Shown here one piece after another: positions 61,129-64,000 of a stretch of DNA of 64,000 nucleotides (position 1 is the first letter of the stretch; each line of letters opens with the position of its first letter). Location of the stretch: NCBI RefSeq assembly GCF_901709675.1, contig NC_051093.1:558001-622000 (forward strand), in the 5' to 3' direction. The DNA comes from Syngnathus acus (Eukaryota; Chordata; Actinopteri; Syngnathiformes; Syngnathidae). Both the position numbers and the translations under genes were made by a program. Under the pieces are notes generated by a model, which did not search any database, was not told the DNA's origin, and saw nothing but the letters and a program-made list of their open reading frames with translations.

Positions 61129-63743
61129 TATATAATTAGCATGAAGGTTGTATCCCATTGTGAGGTGAGGTTAAACTGTAACCGTTTTTGTTTTCAAAAG
61201 GGTGCCGCTCTAAAGTTTGGGCCAAACGGTCAGGTGGGCACAAATGCACATTTTGGACAGAGGTGGGGGGTTGCATTGTGCGACCTGGTGGTGGCGAGGC
61301 TCTCCGCACTTCAGTTGCCCCCCCCCCCAGTTGTGGGTAGAAACTGGTCCAACGAGGAGAGTGCCCAGCCCTCATAAAAAATGTGAGAGTAAGAGAGAAC
61401 ATACATTGTAGAATTGGATAAAATTAAATTGTGATTGCAGATGTTACATTTAGGAGGAATTATTGATCGATTCGGACATTAGACTATACAAGGTGGTTAC
61501 ATGTAAGAATAAATCAAAGATTTAAATCACTTTGAGTTAAAAACAACAAATAAAAACGACATTGCAAGGGGGCACTTTTTATTAAAAGAACACCAAGTAA
61601 ATTATTAAGTAGGGGGCATTCGTGATTGGGATTGAATTAAGGATAAAATTAGGTCAATGATTAGAAATCAATGGTGCTCTACACAAAAAGGCTAAAATTT
61701 TAATGAGGAAATATTTTGAGTACTGTGTTGGTCTACATATGTATGTCATGGTCCTAGTTTATTGGGTTTTGATTGTGGTTTGGGTTTATTTTGTTTATTG
61801 TTAGGTTTTCCTTGTGTTCTTGGGTTAGGGTTCAGGTGTTCCTTGTTATTCTCTTATCCCCTGCATTGTAAATGTCTTCTTTATGCAGATAGGTTAACAG
61901 GCTAGGAATTTAGTGAGGAGATAATTGATCAATTGATGGGGGTTAATAATTGTCCAAATTCTAGTCACATGTTTTGAGGGACCACAGCAACAACATTATA
62001 TTTGCAGGCCATTATTTAGTAGGTGATGACAGTGTCTAGATAAGTAGACTGTTTTATCAAAAAATGTGAGAGTGAAGGAGGTTTGATTTGTAATCTGGCA
62101 TTTGGGTGCCACTTTTAAGAGTCTGTGCAGGAGCATAGATTGTTTTTGTTTGTTTTTAAAGATATATTTAACAGTTTATCTCGGTGCAGGAAGGATATAG
62201 CAATTCAGAAAGACTTAAAATTAAAAGCAAAATTACATTTTAATTCTGACATATGCCAGCTAACATGAGGATGGAAAATAAATACATAAATAAATACTGG
62301 CTGAAATGTGGCATGTGTTGTAAATTGGGCAAGGAGACATTCACTTTCAAGCACTATCATTTAGCGCTGCTGACAACAATAACTTATGAGATGGTAAATC
62401 AAGGAGGAGTGTCATAGTTGGAACACAGGCGCTGTATGACCTATAGATTGATCAATAACATTTACCGCATATACAACCATGTTGGTAGAATGTTAAATTA
62501 CATTACAGTTTAATACAAAGGATTTCGGAACTTTATTTGATGATAAACACTGGAACGAGGATTTTAGCCGTGTTAATGGGTAGGGTGGATGGATTACTCA
62601 GAAGGAAAAAAAAAAAAAAGCATTTGATAAGGGCGGCTTGATAGTAAGATGATGAGTGTGCGCAACTGATAGGATACAAAATGTTAATAGGAAGATTTGG
62701 GGTGTAAGGAACCAATACTACACAGGAAGACTGATAACACGAAGATAGTTTTGTGAAATTTGTGTCCCAGTGTGTTCTGCCCTAGCACGTGGCACAAGTC
62801 CTGAACTGAGTCCTCGTACTCCACTGGCTGTCTCAAAATCAACAGAGGACTGTCCCTGGTCATGAGACACCTTTGACCTTTGGGAGAACAACAGGAACTA
62901 TGATCATGCTTGAAGGGGGCAAGCACAGCTCTTCACAGGACAAGAACCATACAGTTGGTGGAATACACACAGTTGCAGATCAAAAAGAAAATGGACTGAA
63001 AGAACAAAGACAAGATGGATGCATTTGAGAATGGCGGACGATCCAGCCCTGAATCATCATCATGAGAATCTAAGAGGAGACATGAAGTCAAACTGGACAC
63101 ATTGCTAAAGACTGCTGAAGCATTACAAAGTTGGTGGAGTATGGGACAAAAGGGATGTGTTTGGGTGCTGGGGCGGACATAACTGAGGAGTTTTGATAAA
63201 AGAGGGAATAATAAGGCTGCTTATTGACACTGAAACGGGGATAAAAAACAAAATACATAGATATGGACAGTAAAGATGCACTAATAATAACAAATCATAC
63301 GACAGCGTGATCAGAAACTTTGCAAAGTGGACATCGATCGATAGAAATTAAATCATTTGAATCATAGATTTTTATATGTAACATAGCATTTCGAAGGAAT
63401 GATGAATCTAATTGAAATAATGAAATTTTATAATTGGACCGGTGAAAATTTGGATTCGGGCAAAAGAAGGCTGAATTGCTAAACTTAATTGACCTTTATC
63501 AAAACGACAGAATTTAATTACACATCAACTGCGACTGATTTATAGGATGCATATTTGAGCTTGAAGGGGTGAGGGGCCATAAGAAAGTTGGAATTCTGGA
63601 TAGTCAGCAAAATAGTAATACAGGGCACTACTTAAATAAAAAAGAATACAGTAGGGCTTTAAATAACAAATACATTGACATGACCCTTGCGACAATTGAT
63701 TTAAATGGCAATTTATGATAGGCACTTGGGGTTAGGATTAACA
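61129..63743. other. Unassigned sequence
   Basis: AT-rich, no frame longer than about 90 codons and no recognised domain, RNA or transposon terminus. By position it could be more of the decayed LTR element, but nothing in it proves that. Confidence 0.35.
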
Positions 63744-63805
63744 ATCCATCCATCCATCCATCCATTACTGGTGCGGCTTGTCCTTACGAGGGTCATGGAG
63801 GATTA
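63744..63805 (+). repeat. Truncated common fish repeat with ATCC run
   Basis: CCATCCATCCATCCATTACT then GGCTTGTCCTTACGAGGG, the 5' part of the repeat also present at 24195-24540. Confidence 0.6.
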
Positions 63806-63810
63806 ACAAT

Positions 63811-64000
63811 AATAACTAGAATTTGTAATTTCTGTAGAAATTGCGTGTGAAGGCGAAGAGGCTGAATAAAAATTCGGGGAATGCTACAAGATTATGTTTA
63901 AATTTGGAACGTGTTGAATTGGTCAGAAAATGGATGAAAATATAGAAAGAATTTTGTAAAATTGGGCGTGAATTTTAAAGTTGAAAATTTGAAATTTAAC
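63811..64000 (-). mobile_element. Helitron-like terminus in inverse orientation
   Basis: CTAG (63816-63819), hairpin-like AATTTGTAATTTCTGTAGAAATT and GCGTGTGAAGGCGAAG: the reverse complement of the termini at 32545 and 45440, with more divergence. AT-rich satellite-like sequence follows to the window edge. Confidence 0.45.

Noticed and set aside
61129-63743. Retroelement gag/pol remnants
   Set aside because: Position would fit the LTR element, but no conserved motif could be read in any frame.

Overview
This is nuclear DNA from a ray-finned (teleost) fish. The evidence is short-intron vertebrate genes of the human 17q25.3 neighbourhood, together with fish-type mobile elements: a Rex3/RTE LINE, CR1/L2/Rex1-type LINEs, Tc1 transposons, many hAT elements, Gypsy-like solo LTRs and a tRNA-derived SINE. 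Species cannot be fixed from the window.

Four protein genes can be modelled exon by exon with every splice phase closing. tbcd (tubulin folding cofactor D, minus strand, 7738-28661) resolves into 39 coding exons and about 1220 residues. znf750 (plus strand, 17962-19563, two coding exons) lies inside tbcd intron 13 on the opposite strand, the same nested arrangement as in human. fn3krp (ketosamine-3-kinase, minus strand, 35911-37853, six exons, 307 residues) follows. arl16 (plus strand, 38330-46616, five exons, 176 residues) is head-to-head with fn3krp across 476 bp carrying a CCAAT box and two E-boxes. arl16 intron 1 looks like a minor-spliceosome AT-AC intron, and a short uORF ends on the arl16 start codon.

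Layout: 1-7.7 kb is intergenic, with a TA-flanked transposon, a degenerate THAP-like exon and a hAT element with a BED zinc-finger exon. 7.7-28.7 kb is tbcd with znf750; the larger tbcd introns hold Tc1, pogo-like, hAT, SINE and solo-LTR insertions. 28.7-35.9 kb is repeat-rich: arrays of perfect hairpins, arrays of an ETS-like CCGGAAGTG motif, a ~151-bp AT-rich satellite with Helitron-like ends, and two hAT elements at one 8-bp target. 35.9-46.6 kb holds fn3krp and arl16; arl16 intron 2 (7 kb) is filled by the same hairpin/CCGGAAGTG/satellite family. From 46.9 kb to the end is a nest of transposons: LINE fragments, an LTR with a tRNA-Trp-type primer-binding site, an intact 999-codon LINE, an intact 1059-codon Rex3 with a 14-bp target duplication, a damaged Tc1 and a 2-kb TIR element with a duplicated promoter-like segment. 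No host gene was recognised after 46.6 kb.

The genes do not form one pathway. TBCD handles beta-tubulin with TBCE and ARL2; ARL16 is a divergent ARL GTPase; FN3KRP repairs glycated proteins; ZNF750 is an epidermal differentiation regulator. What they share is conserved neighbourhood.
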